Of a DNA stretch of 9,556 nucleotides, positions 1 through 5,968 are shown in pieces (position 1 is the stretch's first letter; the number at the start of each line of letters is the position of its first letter). Origin of the DNA: an uncultured Actinomyces sp. (GTDB taxonomy: Bacteria > Actinomycetota > Actinomycetes > Actinomycetales > Actinomycetaceae); contig USPB01000068.1 of NCBI GenBank assembly GCA_900556405.1, positions 1-9,556 of the forward strand, written 5' to 3'. The notes below the pieces were generated by a model. It was not told the origin of the DNA, ran no database searches, and saw only the letters and a program-made list of their open reading frames with translations. The translations under genes were made by a program, and so were the position numbers.

Positions 1-169
1 GGATGATGTTTCCACGCTGCGACTCGGTGGCCGCGTTGTAAGCCTTGGTGAACTCGACGATGTTCACGCCGTGCTGGCCCAGTGCGGGGCCGACGGGCGG
101 TGCGGGGGTTGCGGCGCCGGCTGCGATCTGAAGCTTGATCAGGCCGGTGACCTTCTTCTTCGGTGCCAT
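1..169 (-). CDS. rplK: 50S ribosomal protein L11, 5' part (3' end beyond window)
   Basis: Ribosomal protein L11 binds the GTPase-associated region of 23S rRNA at the base of the stalk, where translation factors act. The visible 56 codons begin [18 protein letters not shown] and continue with the hallmark L11 N-terminal segment containing [16 protein letters not shown] and then FTKAYNAAT, so identification is firm. This is the N-terminal domain, where the conserved proline-rich stretch is the thiostrepton-region contact in the family. The gene is cut by the left edge after the codons for Ile-Ile. The start is ATG at 169-167; upstream there is only a modest AGAAAGA-type ribosome site. It follows nusG in the same direction after a 159-base gap that appears to carry its own promoter and a leader hairpin. 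rplA would be expected next, outside the window. Confidence 0.97.
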   Translation of the reverse strand, partial: MAPKKKVTGLIKLQIAAGAATPAPPVGPALGQHGVNIVEFTKAYNAATESQRGNII

Positions 170-194
170 GAATGCGGGTCTTTCTTCTGAAGTT

Positions 195-216
195 CTGACC
201 GACGGGTGCCGGTCAG
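195..216 (-). promoter_or_regulatory. Hairpin in the rplK 5' leader
   Basis: Arms CTGACCG (195-201) and CGGTCAG (210-216) are a perfect 7-bp inverted repeat around an 8-base loop. It lies about 25 bases upstream of the rplK start and inside the probable leader transcript. In many bacteria the L11-L1 operon is autoregulated by L1 binding to a leader structure that mimics its 23S rRNA site. Whether this hairpin serves that role is inference; I did not recognise the L1 site itself. Confidence 0.4.
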
Positions 217-282
217 GCAGAGCGTCGGGCACTGCTCACTGGGTTTCAGCGGGCATAGTGCGCCCTACGCACACAAAAGTGA

Positions 283-312
283 ATCATAACGCGATTCCGG
301 GCTCGATCCCAA
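283..312 (-). promoter_or_regulatory. Probable promoter for rplK
   Basis: On the minus strand TTGGGA (312-307) and TATGAT (288-283) are separated by 18 bases, a good match to vegetative sigma-70 type -35 and -10 boxes. It starts only 17 bases after the nusG stop codon and points at rplK. Transcription from about position 276 would give a leader of roughly 107 bases holding the hairpin at 195-216. No terminator is visible between nusG and this promoter, so rplK may also receive read-through from the secE-nusG transcript. Confidence 0.55.
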
Positions 313-328
313 GTCCGGGTGCGTGATG

Positions 329-1111
329 TCACTGCTCGAGCTTCTCCACCTGGTCGAAGCCGAGCTCGAGCGGCGTCTCGCGCTCGAAGATGGTGACGAG
401 GACCTTGAGCTTCTGGGTCTCGGGCATGATCTCGGAGATCGTGGCCGACATGGTCTCGAAAGGTCCGTCGGTGACGGTGACGATCTCGCCGACCTCGAAC
501 TGGGTCTGGACGACCTGGACGGGTGCGGGCTGATCCTTGGCGGCCTCGGCGGCCTCCTCGAGGACGTTGGGCGTCAGGAGCATGACGACCTCATCAATCG
601 AGAGCGGGACCGGGTTGTGCTGGTCGCCCACGAAGCCGGTGACGGCGGGGGTCTCCTTGACGACACGGTACGAGGCCTCGTTGAAGTCCATGCAGACGAT
701 CACGTAGCCGGGGATGCGCACGTGACGCACGCGCTTCTTCGTGGTGCCGCGGTACTCCATGACGTACTCGTCCGGGACCTCGACGGCGAAGATGTAGTCT
801 TCCATGTTCTGCGTGGTGATGCGCTGCTCGAGGTTCGCCTTCACCTTGCGCTCGTGGCCAGAGTAGGTGTGGATGACGTACCAGTCGCCGGGAGACATGT
901 AGAGCTTGCGGCGCAGCTTGGCGATCGCTTCCTCTTCGGCCGAGGCAGGGGCCTCGTCGTCCGATTCGGTCTCCTTCTCGGCGACCTCCTCGGCCACCTC
1001 ATCGACGACTTCCTGGGCGGCTCCGTCGGCCAGCGCCTCGGCGCTCTCCTGCTGGACCTCTTCCTGGTGCTCCTCGAAGGCCTGTTCCTCGGTGTAGTTT
1101 TCGTCGCTCAC
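329..1111 (-). CDS. nusG: Transcription termination/antitermination protein NusG
   Basis: NusG binds RNA polymerase and modulates elongation, pausing and Rho-dependent termination; in bacteria it can also bridge to the ribosome. The protein is 260 residues. Residues 1 to about 70 are an acidic, low-complexity extension (24 Asp/Glu in the first 60). The NGN domain runs from about 76 ([20 protein letters not shown]) to about 185. The C-terminal KOW domain spans about 207-258, with [19 protein letters not shown] chose the GTG at 1111 because GGAGGG (1124-1119) lies 7 bases upstream; the longer reading from TTG at 1129 would put that site inside the gene. Acidic N-terminal extensions are usual in actinobacterial NusG, unlike the roughly 180-residue E. 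coli protein. It lies 77 bases downstream of secE, with a stem-loop in the gap. Confidence 0.97.
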   Translation of the reverse strand: MSDENYTEEQAFEEHQEEVQQESAEALADGAAQEVVDEVAEEVAEKETESDDEAPASAEEEAIAKLRRKLYMSPGDWYVIHTYSGHERKVKANLEQRITTQNMEDYIFAVEVPDEYVMEYRGTTKKRVRHVRIPGYVIVCMDFNEASYRVVKETPAVTGFVGDQHNPVPLSIDEVVMLLTPNVLEEAAEAAKDQPAPVQVVQTQFEVGEIVTVTDGPFETMSATISEIMPETQKLKVLVTIFERETPLELGFDQVEKLEQ

Positions 1112-1150
1112 GACGTTTCCCTCCTGCAAATGGGGCCGGACCGTAGAAGA

Positions 1151-1180
1151 AACCCGCCTGCAGTATCCTGCGGGCGGGTT
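1151..1180 (-). terminator. Stem-loop between secE and nusG (attenuator or partial terminator)
   Basis: Positions 1151-1163 pair with 1168-1180 over 13 positions around a 4-base loop. There is one wobble if read on the plus strand and one mismatch in the minus-strand RNA. The stem is GC-rich (AACCCGCC / GGCGGGTT) and in the minus-strand transcript is followed by TCTTCT, a weak pyrimidine tract. It begins 8 bases after the secE stop and ends about 26 bases before the nusG ribosome site. Because nusG still needs this transcript, partial termination or RNA processing is more likely than complete termination. Confidence 0.6.
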
Positions 1181-1188
1181 CGTCGGTC

Positions 1189-1485
1189 TCAGCCGAAGAT
1201 CAATGCACTTAGCTTACCGAATCCGAAGTCGAGTAGGCCAGCGAAAAGCATGATTGCGGCGACAAACACAACCACGACGACGAAGTATGTCCAGGTTTCG
1301 GATCCCGTCGGGTAGGTCACCTTTTTCATTTCGTCGATGACCTGCTTGAAGAAGAGCCAGATGCCACCGAAGAAACCGGGACGCTTGTTCTGTTCCTTGC
1401 CGACGTCACCACGCTTGCGGGTGGCAGCGCTCTTAGTGCGATCTCGGCGCGAGGATTCAGCGTCCGAGGCAACACGATCGGCCAT
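1189..1485 (-). CDS. secE: Preprotein translocase subunit SecE
   Basis: SecE is the small essential subunit that clamps SecY in the SecYEG protein-export channel of the plasma membrane. The product has 98 residues, typical of the single-span form found outside the enterobacteria. An N-terminal basic, Ser/Arg/Lys-rich cytoplasmic tail (about 1-37) is followed by the amphipathic family segment [20 protein letters not shown] (about 45-64). One hydrophobic membrane span follows at about 65-87 ([20 protein letters not shown]). The VTYPT stretch corresponds to the conserved family region preceding the span. The ATG at 1485 is preceded by a strong GGAGGA ribosome site about 6 bases away. It lies 34 bases downstream of tRNA-Trp and upstream of nusG, the standard bacterial arrangement. 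Confidence 0.96.
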   Translation of the reverse strand: MADRVASDAESSRRDRTKSAATRKRGDVGKEQNKRPGFFGGIWLFFKQVIDEMKKVTYPTGSETWTYFVVVVVFVAAIMLFAGLLDFGFGKLSALIFG

Positions 1486-1519
1486 GGGAATCCTCCTACG
1501 AAATGATCAGCCTAATCCG

Positions 1520-1592
1520 CAGGGCAGGCGGGACTCGAACCCACAACCGCCGGTTTTGGAGACCGGTGCGCTACCAATTGCGCCACTGCCCT
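1520..1592 (-). tRNA. tRNA-Trp (anticodon CCA)
   Basis: A 73-base cloverleaf folds on the minus strand. The acceptor stem is AGGGCAG (1592-1586) with CTGCCCT (1527-1521), and the D stem is GCGC/GCGC. The anticodon stem is CCGGT/ACCGG with loop CTCCAAA, giving anticodon CCA. The T arm is GTGGG-TTCGAGT-CCCGC and the discriminator is G. The 3' CCA is not encoded (the next bases are CGG) and must be added after transcription. It is the first member of the tRNA-Trp/secE/nusG cluster, and the 34-base gap to secE suggests cotranscription followed by processing. Confidence 0.97.
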
Positions 1593-1594
1593 AC

Positions 1595-1608
1595 GCAGGA
1601 AAACCTGC
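1595..1608 (-). other. Small hairpin in the tRNA-Trp 5' leader
   Basis: GCAGG and CCTGC form a perfect 5-bp stem around a TTTT loop (AAAA on the plus strand), ending 2 bases before the mature tRNA 5' end. If transcription starts near 1609 the whole precursor leader would be this hairpin. A role in presenting the RNase P site is possible but inferred. Confidence 0.35.
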
Positions 1609-1615
1609 CTGACGA

Positions 1616-1645
1616 ACATTAGTGGATCATGCGGCGCTTTGTCCA
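1616..1645 (-). promoter_or_regulatory. Probable promoter of the tRNA-Trp/secE/nusG unit
   Basis: On the minus strand TGGACA (1645-1640, five of six bases matching TTGACA) and TAATGT (1621-1616, fits TANNNT) are separated by 18 bases. Start of transcription would fall near 1609, leaving a leader of about 17 bases before tRNA-Trp. It sits in the 181-base gap shared with the divergent aminotransferase gene. In the same gap, ACCTC (1693-1697) and GAGGT (1706-1710) form a small dyad with no assigned role. Confidence 0.45.
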
Positions 1646-1773
1646 CCCGAGAACCACGGCCAAGGGTCGCGTGCCCCGAAATACCAGCCCCGACCTCGTA
1701 AATGAGAGGTAGCCCACGCGCGCATTCTGTGCCCTCCCCGCCACACGCGCGCGCGACGTGGGACCATGGAGGG

Positions 1774-2979
1774 GTGACCAATACTCCTCGCACCCGTGTC
1801 TCTGATCGTTTCAACGCCATCACCCCCTCCGCGACCCTGGCCGTGGACGCGAAGGCGAAGGCCCTCAAGGCCGCCGGCCGCCCGGTGATCGGCTTCGGCG
1901 CCGGCGAACCCGACTTCGCCACGCCCGACTACATTGTCGAGGCCGCCGTCAAGGCCGCCCGCAACCCCGCGATGCACCGCTACACGCCCGCCGCCGGCCT
2001 GCCCGCGCTGCGCGAAGCCATCGCCGCCAAGACCCTGCGCGACTCCGGCTACGAGGTCTCCCCCGCCGATATCGTCGTCACCAACGGCGGCAAGCAGGCC
2101 GTCTTCCAAGCCTTCGCCGCGCTGCTCGGCCCCGGCGACGAGGCCATCCTGCCGACCCCCTACTGGACCACCTACCCCGAGGTCGTCAAGCTCGCCGGCG
2201 CAACCCCCGTCGAGGTGTTCGCGGGCGCCGACCAGGACTACAAGGTGAGCGTCGAACAGCTCGAGGCCGCGCGCACCCCTCGCACGAAGGTCCTCCTCAT
2301 GTGCTCGCCGTCCAACCCGACGGGCAGCGTCTACACGCCCGAGGAACTGACCGCGATCGGCCAGTGGGCCCTCGAGCACGGCATCTGGGTCATTTCCGAC
2401 GAGATCTACGAGCACCTCCTGTACGAGGACGCGCAGAGCGCGCACATCGTCAAGCTGGTGCCCGAGCTGGCCAACCAGGCCGTCATCCTCAACGGCGTCG
2501 CCAAGACCTACGCGATGACCGGCTGGCGAGTCGGCTGGATGATCGGCCCCTCCGACGTCATCAAGGCCGCACTGTCCTTCCAGTCGCACCTGACCTCCAA
2601 CGTCAACAACATCGCCCAGGAAGCCGCGCGCGCCGCCGTGTCGGGCTCCCTGGACGCGGTGAACGAGATGCGCGTCGCCTTCGACCGTCGCCGCCGCACG
2701 ATCGTTGACATGCTGCGCCAGATCGACGGCTTCGACGTTCCCACCCCCAAGGGCGCGTTCTACGTCTACCCCTCCGTCGAGCGCCTGCTGGGTCGCGAAA
2801 TCCGTGGCCGCGTCGCCAACACCTCGGGCGAGCTCGCCGACCTGATCCTCGACGAGGTCGAGGTCGCGGCGGTTCCCGGCGAGGCCTTCGGCCCCTCCGG
2901 CTTCCTGCGCTTCTCCTACGCCCTGTCTGACGACGACCTCGTCGAGGGCATCACCCGCGTGCAGGAGCTCTTCGCCTGA
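1774..2979 (+). CDS. aspC: PLP-dependent class I aminotransferase, probable aspartate aminotransferase
   Basis: This enzyme probably exchanges amino groups between aspartate and 2-oxoglutarate in the cytoplasm. The 401-residue protein is a complete fold-type I aminotransferase. Visible motifs are the substrate-recognition segment GEPDF (44-48), NPTG (181-184), SDEIYEH with the PLP-contacting Asp209 and Tyr212, and the Schiff-base lysine Lys244 in [13 protein letters not shown]. Arg379 in LRFSYA binds the substrate carboxylate. These fit the short-chain aspartate aminotransferase subgroup; strict substrate specificity cannot be read from sequence. I start at GTG 1774 ([10 protein letters not shown]), where family similarity begins. 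The in-frame ATG at 1702 adds 24 unconvincing residues. GGAGG lies only a base or two from the GTG, too close for a normal ribosome site, so a leaderless mRNA is possible. From memory, aspC beside secE-nusG is also the Streptomyces arrangement. Confidence 0.93.
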   Translation: MTNTPRTRVSDRFNAITPSATLAVDAKAKALKAAGRPVIGFGAGEPDFATPDYIVEAAVKAARNPAMHRYTPAAGLPALREAIAAKTLRDSGYEVSPADIVVTNGGKQAVFQAFAALLGPGDEAILPTPYWTTYPEVVKLAGATPVEVFAGADQDYKVSVEQLEAARTPRTKVLLMCSPSNPTGSVYTPEELTAIGQWALEHGIWVISDEIYEHLLYEDAQSAHIVKLVPELANQAVILNGVAKTYAMTGWRVGWMIGPSDVIKAALSFQSHLTSNVNNIAQEAARAAVSGSLDAVNEMRVAFDRRRRTIVDMLRQIDGFDVPTPKGAFYVYPSVERLLGREIRGRVANTSGELADLILDEVEVAAVPGEAFGPSGFLRFSYALSDDDLVEGITRVQELFA

Positions 2980-3788
2980 TGCACGTCTCGTTCGAACGGA
3001 CAGCGCGGGAGGACCCCCTCGGGACGGTCCTCCTCGCCCACGGGTACGCGGAACACAGCGGGCGCTACGCCCACCTGCGCTCCGCGCTCACCCGCGCCGG
3101 TTACGACGTCGCCTACTACGACCACGCGGGCCACGGGACCTCTGAGGGTCCCCGCGCCCGCGTGGACGTGGGCGCGCTCATCCGCGACTTCGGTGACGCG
3201 CGCCGGGCGGCCCTCGCCCACGCCCGCACGCCGGAGCTGTTCCTGTTCGGACACTCGATGGGCGGGCTCATCGCTGCTGCCTCGACCATCCTTGACCCGA
3301 CGCGGCTGCGCGGCACGGTCCTGTCCGCGCCCGCGCTGCGTCCCCTCCCCCACGTCTCCCCCTCCCAGGCGCACATGCTGGCGCCTCTCGCGAGGCTGTG
3401 CCCCGGCCTCGTTGTGGCGAAGGGCGCGTCCGACATGGAGGTATCTCCCCTGTCGCGCGACCCGCAGGTCCAGCGCGACTTCGATGCGGATCCGCTCACC
3501 TATAAGGGCGGCGTGCCGATCCTGACGGGCGCGACCATGATCATTCAGGGCGAGGAGGTGCTGCGGCGCGCCGACCGCCTGGCCACCCCGACCCTGGTCA
3601 TGCACGGGTCGCACGACCTGATGGCGGACCTGCGCGGTTCGCGCGAGCTCGTGCGCGGGGCACGCGCGGCGCACCCGGACGCCGACATCCACCTGCGCAT
3701 CGTCGACGGCGCCTACCACGAGCTCCTCAACGAGCCCGAGGGCCCCGGCCTGATCCGCGACATCATCATCTGGCTTGGGGAGCACTAG
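2979..3788 (+). CDS. Alpha/beta hydrolase, monoacylglycerol lipase-like
   Basis: A 269-residue serine hydrolase whose closest recognisable family is monoacylglycerol lipase / lysophospholipase, which releases fatty acid from monoacylglycerols. The oxyanion-region motif HGYAEHSGRY (21-30) is the family's signature. The nucleophile elbow is GHSMG (91-95, Ser93), the acid is Asp213 in HGSHDLM, and the catalytic histidine is His247 in YHELLNEPE. VSPLSRDP (155-162) in the cap region is also typical. There is no signal peptide or membrane span, so it should be cytoplasmic or membrane-associated. Its ATG overlaps the aminotransferase stop by one base (TGATG), implying translational coupling. No lipid gene lies nearby to fix the natural substrate; a general acyl-ester hydrolase is an alternative. 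Confidence 0.88.
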   Translation: MHVSFERTAREDPLGTVLLAHGYAEHSGRYAHLRSALTRAGYDVAYYDHAGHGTSEGPRARVDVGALIRDFGDARRAALAHARTPELFLFGHSMGGLIAAASTILDPTRLRGTVLSAPALRPLPHVSPSQAHMLAPLARLCPGLVVAKGASDMEVSPLSRDPQVQRDFDADPLTYKGGVPILTGATMIIQGEEVLRRADRLATPTLVMHGSHDLMADLRGSRELVRGARAAHPDADIHLRIVDGAYHELLNEPEGPGLIRDIIIWLGEH

Positions 3789-3791
3789 GCC

Positions 3792-4871
3792 GTGGAAGCG
3801 CCCGCTGTCCCTAACCTGACGGCTCCGCGCCCCACCCCACCGGGCAGGCGCGACCTCGCCGCCCTCCCCAAGGCCCACCTGCACCTGCATTTCACGGGCG
3901 CGATGCGGCCCACCACGATGGTGGACATGGCGCGGGCGCAGGGCGTGCGTTTGCCCCCTCACCTGCTGCACATCGACGCGGCCTCCATGCCGGCCGACGG
4001 GCGCGGGTGGTTCCGCTTCCAGCGCGCTTACGACTCCGCGCGTCACCTCGTGCGCTCCGAGGCCGCGATGCGCCGCCTCATCCGCGAGGCCGCCGAGGAC
4101 GACGCCGCCGAGGGCTCGGTGCGCATGGAGATCCAGGCCGACCCCACGTCCTACGCGCCCTACGTTGGCGGCATCACCCCGGCGCTGGAGATCATCATCG
4201 ACGAGGCCCGAGCGGCCTCGCGCGATACCGGTGTCGATATCGGGGTGATTGTTGCGGCGTCGCGCATGAAGCACCCGTTGGACGCGCGCACCCTCGCGCG
4301 CCTGGCTGCCTCGTTTGCCGGGGATGGACCGGGCGACGTCGTCGCTTTCGGCCTGTCGAACGACGAGCGCGTGGGCTCCACGGCTTCTTTTGCTCCGGCG
4401 TTCCGCATCGCGCGCCACGCCGGGCTCGTGGGCGTCCCGCACGGCGGCGAGCTCCTGGGCCCCTCCTCCGTGCGCGAGGTTGTGTCCACTCTGGCGCCCG
4501 CCCGCCTCGGGCACGGGGTGCGCACGAGTGAGGACCCGGATCTGCTGAAGGCCGTCGTGGATGCGGGCATCGCCCTGGAGGTGTGCCCGACGTCGAACGT
4601 GCACCTGGGCGTCTACACGGATTTCTCGCAGGTGCCGCTGCCGACCCTGTTGTCTGCCGGGGCTACCGTGGCGCTGGCTGCCGACGACCCGCTGCTGTTC
4701 CGTTCGCGCCTGGTCGCCCAGTACGAGGTCGCCCGCGACGTGTTCGGGCTGTCCGACGAGGCCCTGGCCGACCTGGCGCGCTCCTCTATCGACGCATCGC
4801 TGGCCTCTCCCTCGCGCAAGGCGGCCTGGAAGGCCGACATCGACGCCTGGCTGGCGGAGCCTGCGGCATAG
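3792..4871 (+). CDS. Adenosine deaminase family amidohydrolase
   Basis: This is a 359-residue metal-dependent deaminase of the adenosine/AMP deaminase family. Zinc ligands are His31 and His33 (HLHFTG), His217 in VPHGGE, and Asp298 in LAADDP. Glu220 is the general-acid residue, His241 lies in RLGHGVR, and Asp299 and the LEVCPTSN motif (262-269) are also present. The set is complete, so an active enzyme is expected. One departure stands out: the usual H-x-H-L-D-G reads H-L-H-F-T-G, placing Thr35 where adenosine deaminases carry an aspartate that contacts the ribose 5'-hydroxyl. Adenosine is therefore likely but not certain as substrate; I recall similar HFTG versions in other actinobacteria. 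Start is GTG 3792, three bases after the hydrolase stop, with GGGGAG (3776-3781) ten bases upstream. It is the last gene of the aspC-like operon. Confidence 0.88.
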   Translation: MEAPAVPNLTAPRPTPPGRRDLAALPKAHLHLHFTGAMRPTTMVDMARAQGVRLPPHLLHIDAASMPADGRGWFRFQRAYDSARHLVRSEAAMRRLIREAAEDDAAEGSVRMEIQADPTSYAPYVGGITPALEIIIDEARAASRDTGVDIGVIVAASRMKHPLDARTLARLAASFAGDGPGDVVAFGLSNDERVGSTASFAPAFRIARHAGLVGVPHGGELLGPSSVREVVSTLAPARLGHGVRTSEDPDLLKAVVDAGIALEVCPTSNVHLGVYTDFSQVPLPTLLSAGATVALAADDPLLFRSRLVAQYEVARDVFGLSDEALADLARSSIDASLASPSRKAAWKADIDAWLAEPAA

Positions 4872-4948
4872 GTCCCGGGCGCGAGGCTGCATCCGCGCAG
4901 CAGCTGTTTCTCACCGCCCTCACGATTCGGCACGTTTACCCCTAAATG

Positions 4949-5054
4949 TCGCACGTAATTCCCATGTCAACTTTTTAAACTTTGAAATCGGATCGTTGAT
5001 ATTCCGCGGTTTTCAAGGCGTGATCCAGGAAACACGTTGGGGAATTACGTGCGA
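4949..5054 (+). repeat. Repeat A, copy 1 (106 bp, inverted ends)
   Basis: Left end TCGCACGTAATTCCC (4949-4963) is the exact reverse complement of the right end GGGAATTACGTGCGA (5040-5054). The symmetry extends weakly outward (CCCCTAAATG on the left, AAATTTGGGG on the right), making ends of about 24 bases. The interior is not palindromic but contains TTTAAA-C-TTTGAA (4974-4986) and CCGCGG. This is the most diverged of the three copies, yet it has the same length without gaps. Orientation is assigned arbitrarily from the interior. Confidence 0.85.
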
Positions 5055-5096
5055 AATTTGGGGAGGCGCAGACCATTGGCGAATGACAGCTCGCAT

Positions 5097-5214
5097 GCGG
5101 ATAGGTTATGAGCACGCGGATAGGTTATGAAGATATGGATAGGTTATTAAGCTATCCGGATGCGCATAACCTATCCGCATCGTGACAACCTATCCGCGTA
5201 AGGGCCTATCCGCG
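5097..5214. repeat. Repeat B, copy 1 (19-bp phased dyad array)
   Basis: GGATAG hexamers start at 5099, 5118 and 5137, exactly 19 bp apart, within the longer motif GCGGATAGGTTATG. The complementary CTATCC starts at 5152, 5171 and 5190 (again 19 bp), then 5206. The three pairs 5099/5190, 5118/5171 and 5137/5152 share one centre at 5147. The middle pair extends to a perfect 14-base inverted repeat, 5116-5129 with 5165-5178. Such an array could bind several dimers of a DNA-binding protein or extrude as a cruciform; nothing in the window identifies the partner. Confidence 0.85.
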
Positions 5215-5341
5215 TACCGAATCCACGACCGCAGGCGCGTACTTCATTGACGACGACACCTCCCCACCCGTCCTCGAACTATCCGCGATCGCAGGCTGCA
5301 TTGGTCTCAAGCCGCGCAAAATTCCACACACCCCGACAATT

Positions 5342-5447
5342 TCGCACGTAATCCCCCCACACCTCTTTCAAACTTTGAATTCAGAACGTTGATATTCTGC
5401 GGTTTTCAAGCTGTGTCACAGGACACATTCCAGGGAATTACGTGCGA
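5342..5447 (+). repeat. Repeat A, copy 2 (106 bp, inverted ends)
   Basis: Left end TCGCACGTAATCCCC (5342-5356) and right end GGGAATTACGTGCGA (5433-5447) are inverted with one mismatch. The interior has the perfect dyad TTCAAA-C-TTTGAA (5367-5379), then AACGTTGATATT and GGTTTTCAAG. By eye it is about 90% identical to copy 3, with no insertions or deletions. Confidence 0.87.
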
Positions 5448-5572
5448 AATTTATGGAGGGGCTTCTGAGGGATCTACCGGGACGCCAACGCAGTCACTGC
5501 TCGGTCGCCCACAGCAGCCCACGCCCACAGCAGCGCCCAAATCGCTGGCCACCTCGGTGACCGATGGTTCAC

Positions 5573-5676
5573 ATGCGGATAGGTTATGAAGATGTGGATA
5601 GGTTATTAGCCTATCCGGATGCGCATAACCTATCCGCATCGTGACAACCTATCCGCATCGTGACAACCTATCCGCG
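5573..5676. repeat. Repeat B, copy 2 (19-bp phased dyad array)
   Basis: GGATAG starts at 5577 and 5596; CTATCC starts at 5611, 5630, 5649 and 5668. Every step within each direction is 19 bp. The pairs 5577/5630 and 5596/5611 share a centre at 5606. The outer pair is a perfect 16-base inverted repeat, 5573-5588 with 5624-5639. Two further right-hand units (5649, 5668) have no left-hand partner, and the last three right-hand units are nearly identical tandem 19-mers (ATCGTGACAACCTATCCGC). Compared with copy 1, it has lost or never gained one left unit. Confidence 0.85.
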
Positions 5677-5721
5677 TCACCGACCCGCGAGCGCAAGCTG
5701 CAGCACAGTTCTCCCACAATC

Positions 5722-5827
5722 TCGCACGTAATTCCCCCACACCTATTTCAAACTTTGAATCCAGAACGTTGACATTCCGCGTTTTTCAAGCCGTGTCACA
5801 GGACACCCTCCAGGGAATTACGTGCGG
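5722..5827 (+). repeat. Repeat A, copy 3 (106 bp, inverted ends)
   Basis: Left end TCGCACGTAATTCCC (5722-5736) and right end GGGAATTACGTGCGG (5813-5827) differ only at the outermost base. It contains the interior dyad TTCAAA-C-TTTGAA (5747-5759) and the shared CAAGCCGTGTCACAGGACAC segment. Length is identical to copies 1 and 2. Confidence 0.87.
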
Positions 5828-5842
5828 AATTTGGGGAGGACC

Positions 5843-5893
5843 CGCACGTAGGTGTGGGGGTAGGCGGCGATGCTCCGAGGAATTACGTGCGAC
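5843..5893. repeat. Repeat A remnant, internally rearranged
   Basis: CGCACGTA (5843-5850) and TACGTGCG (5884-5891) are A-type ends only about 33 bases apart. Between them TAGGTGTGGGGG (5849-5860) is the reverse complement of CCCCCACACCTA just inside the left end of copy 3 (5734-5745). The right side continues as in the full copies (GGGGAGG at 5898-5904). It looks like a collapsed or inverted derivative of a full A element. Confidence 0.6.
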
Positions 5894-5968
5894 ATGTGGG
5901 GAGGTGCCACAGCAGGATTTCCGGAAAGATGCCAAGGACGGTCGAGGCCACAACGACCAGGTGACCCG

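Larger units (their letters stand above)
4872..5968. repeat. Gene-free repeat array between convergent genes
   Basis: This 1,097-base gap lies between the 3' ends of the adenosine deaminase-like gene and murB. I see no credible gene: short open frames here are built from the repeats. It contains two repeat families in the order A1, B1, A2, B2, A3, then an A remnant, and is visibly more A/T-rich than the flanks. Extra solitary pieces occur: an A-arm-like GGCACGTTTACCCC at 4929-4942, and a B-like CTATCCGCG at 5279-5287. A small dyad, GCTGC/GCAGC (4886-4901), follows the deaminase stop but has only a weak T-run, so I do not call it a terminator. Confidence 0.9.

Noticed and set aside
323..1315. 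Long open frame on the plus strand opposite nusG and the secE 3' end
   Set aside because: Its product is Leu/Asp/Gly-rich low-complexity sequence typical of the antisense of a GC-rich gene; nusG on the other strand is unmistakable.
1702..1773. Upstream in-frame ATG extending the aminotransferase by 24 residues
   Set aside because: The extension ([20 protein letters not shown]...) has no family similarity I can see and would cover the divergent promoter gap; the family start matches GTG 1774.
2916..4892. A 658-codon open frame on the minus strand across the hydrolase and deaminase genes
   Set aside because: Arg/Gly/Val-rich with no recognisable domain. Both plus-strand genes have full catalytic motif sets, so this is an antisense shadow.
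4949..5054. Repeat A as an integron attC site
   Set aside because: Length and inverted ends are superficially similar, but I cannot find the paired core sites (GTTRRRY with its complement) at the ends, and no integrase or cassette genes are present.
5389..5639. Short open frames within the repeat array
   Set aside because: They are made of repeat sequence read through A and B units, with no ribosome site, and matching frames appear in each repeat copy.
5097..5676. Repeat B as a CRISPR array or DnaA-box cluster
   Set aside because: Spacing leaves only about 6 bases between 13-base motifs, orientation flips in the middle and spacers are repeated, unlike CRISPR. The motif GGATAGGTTAT does not contain TTATCCACA.
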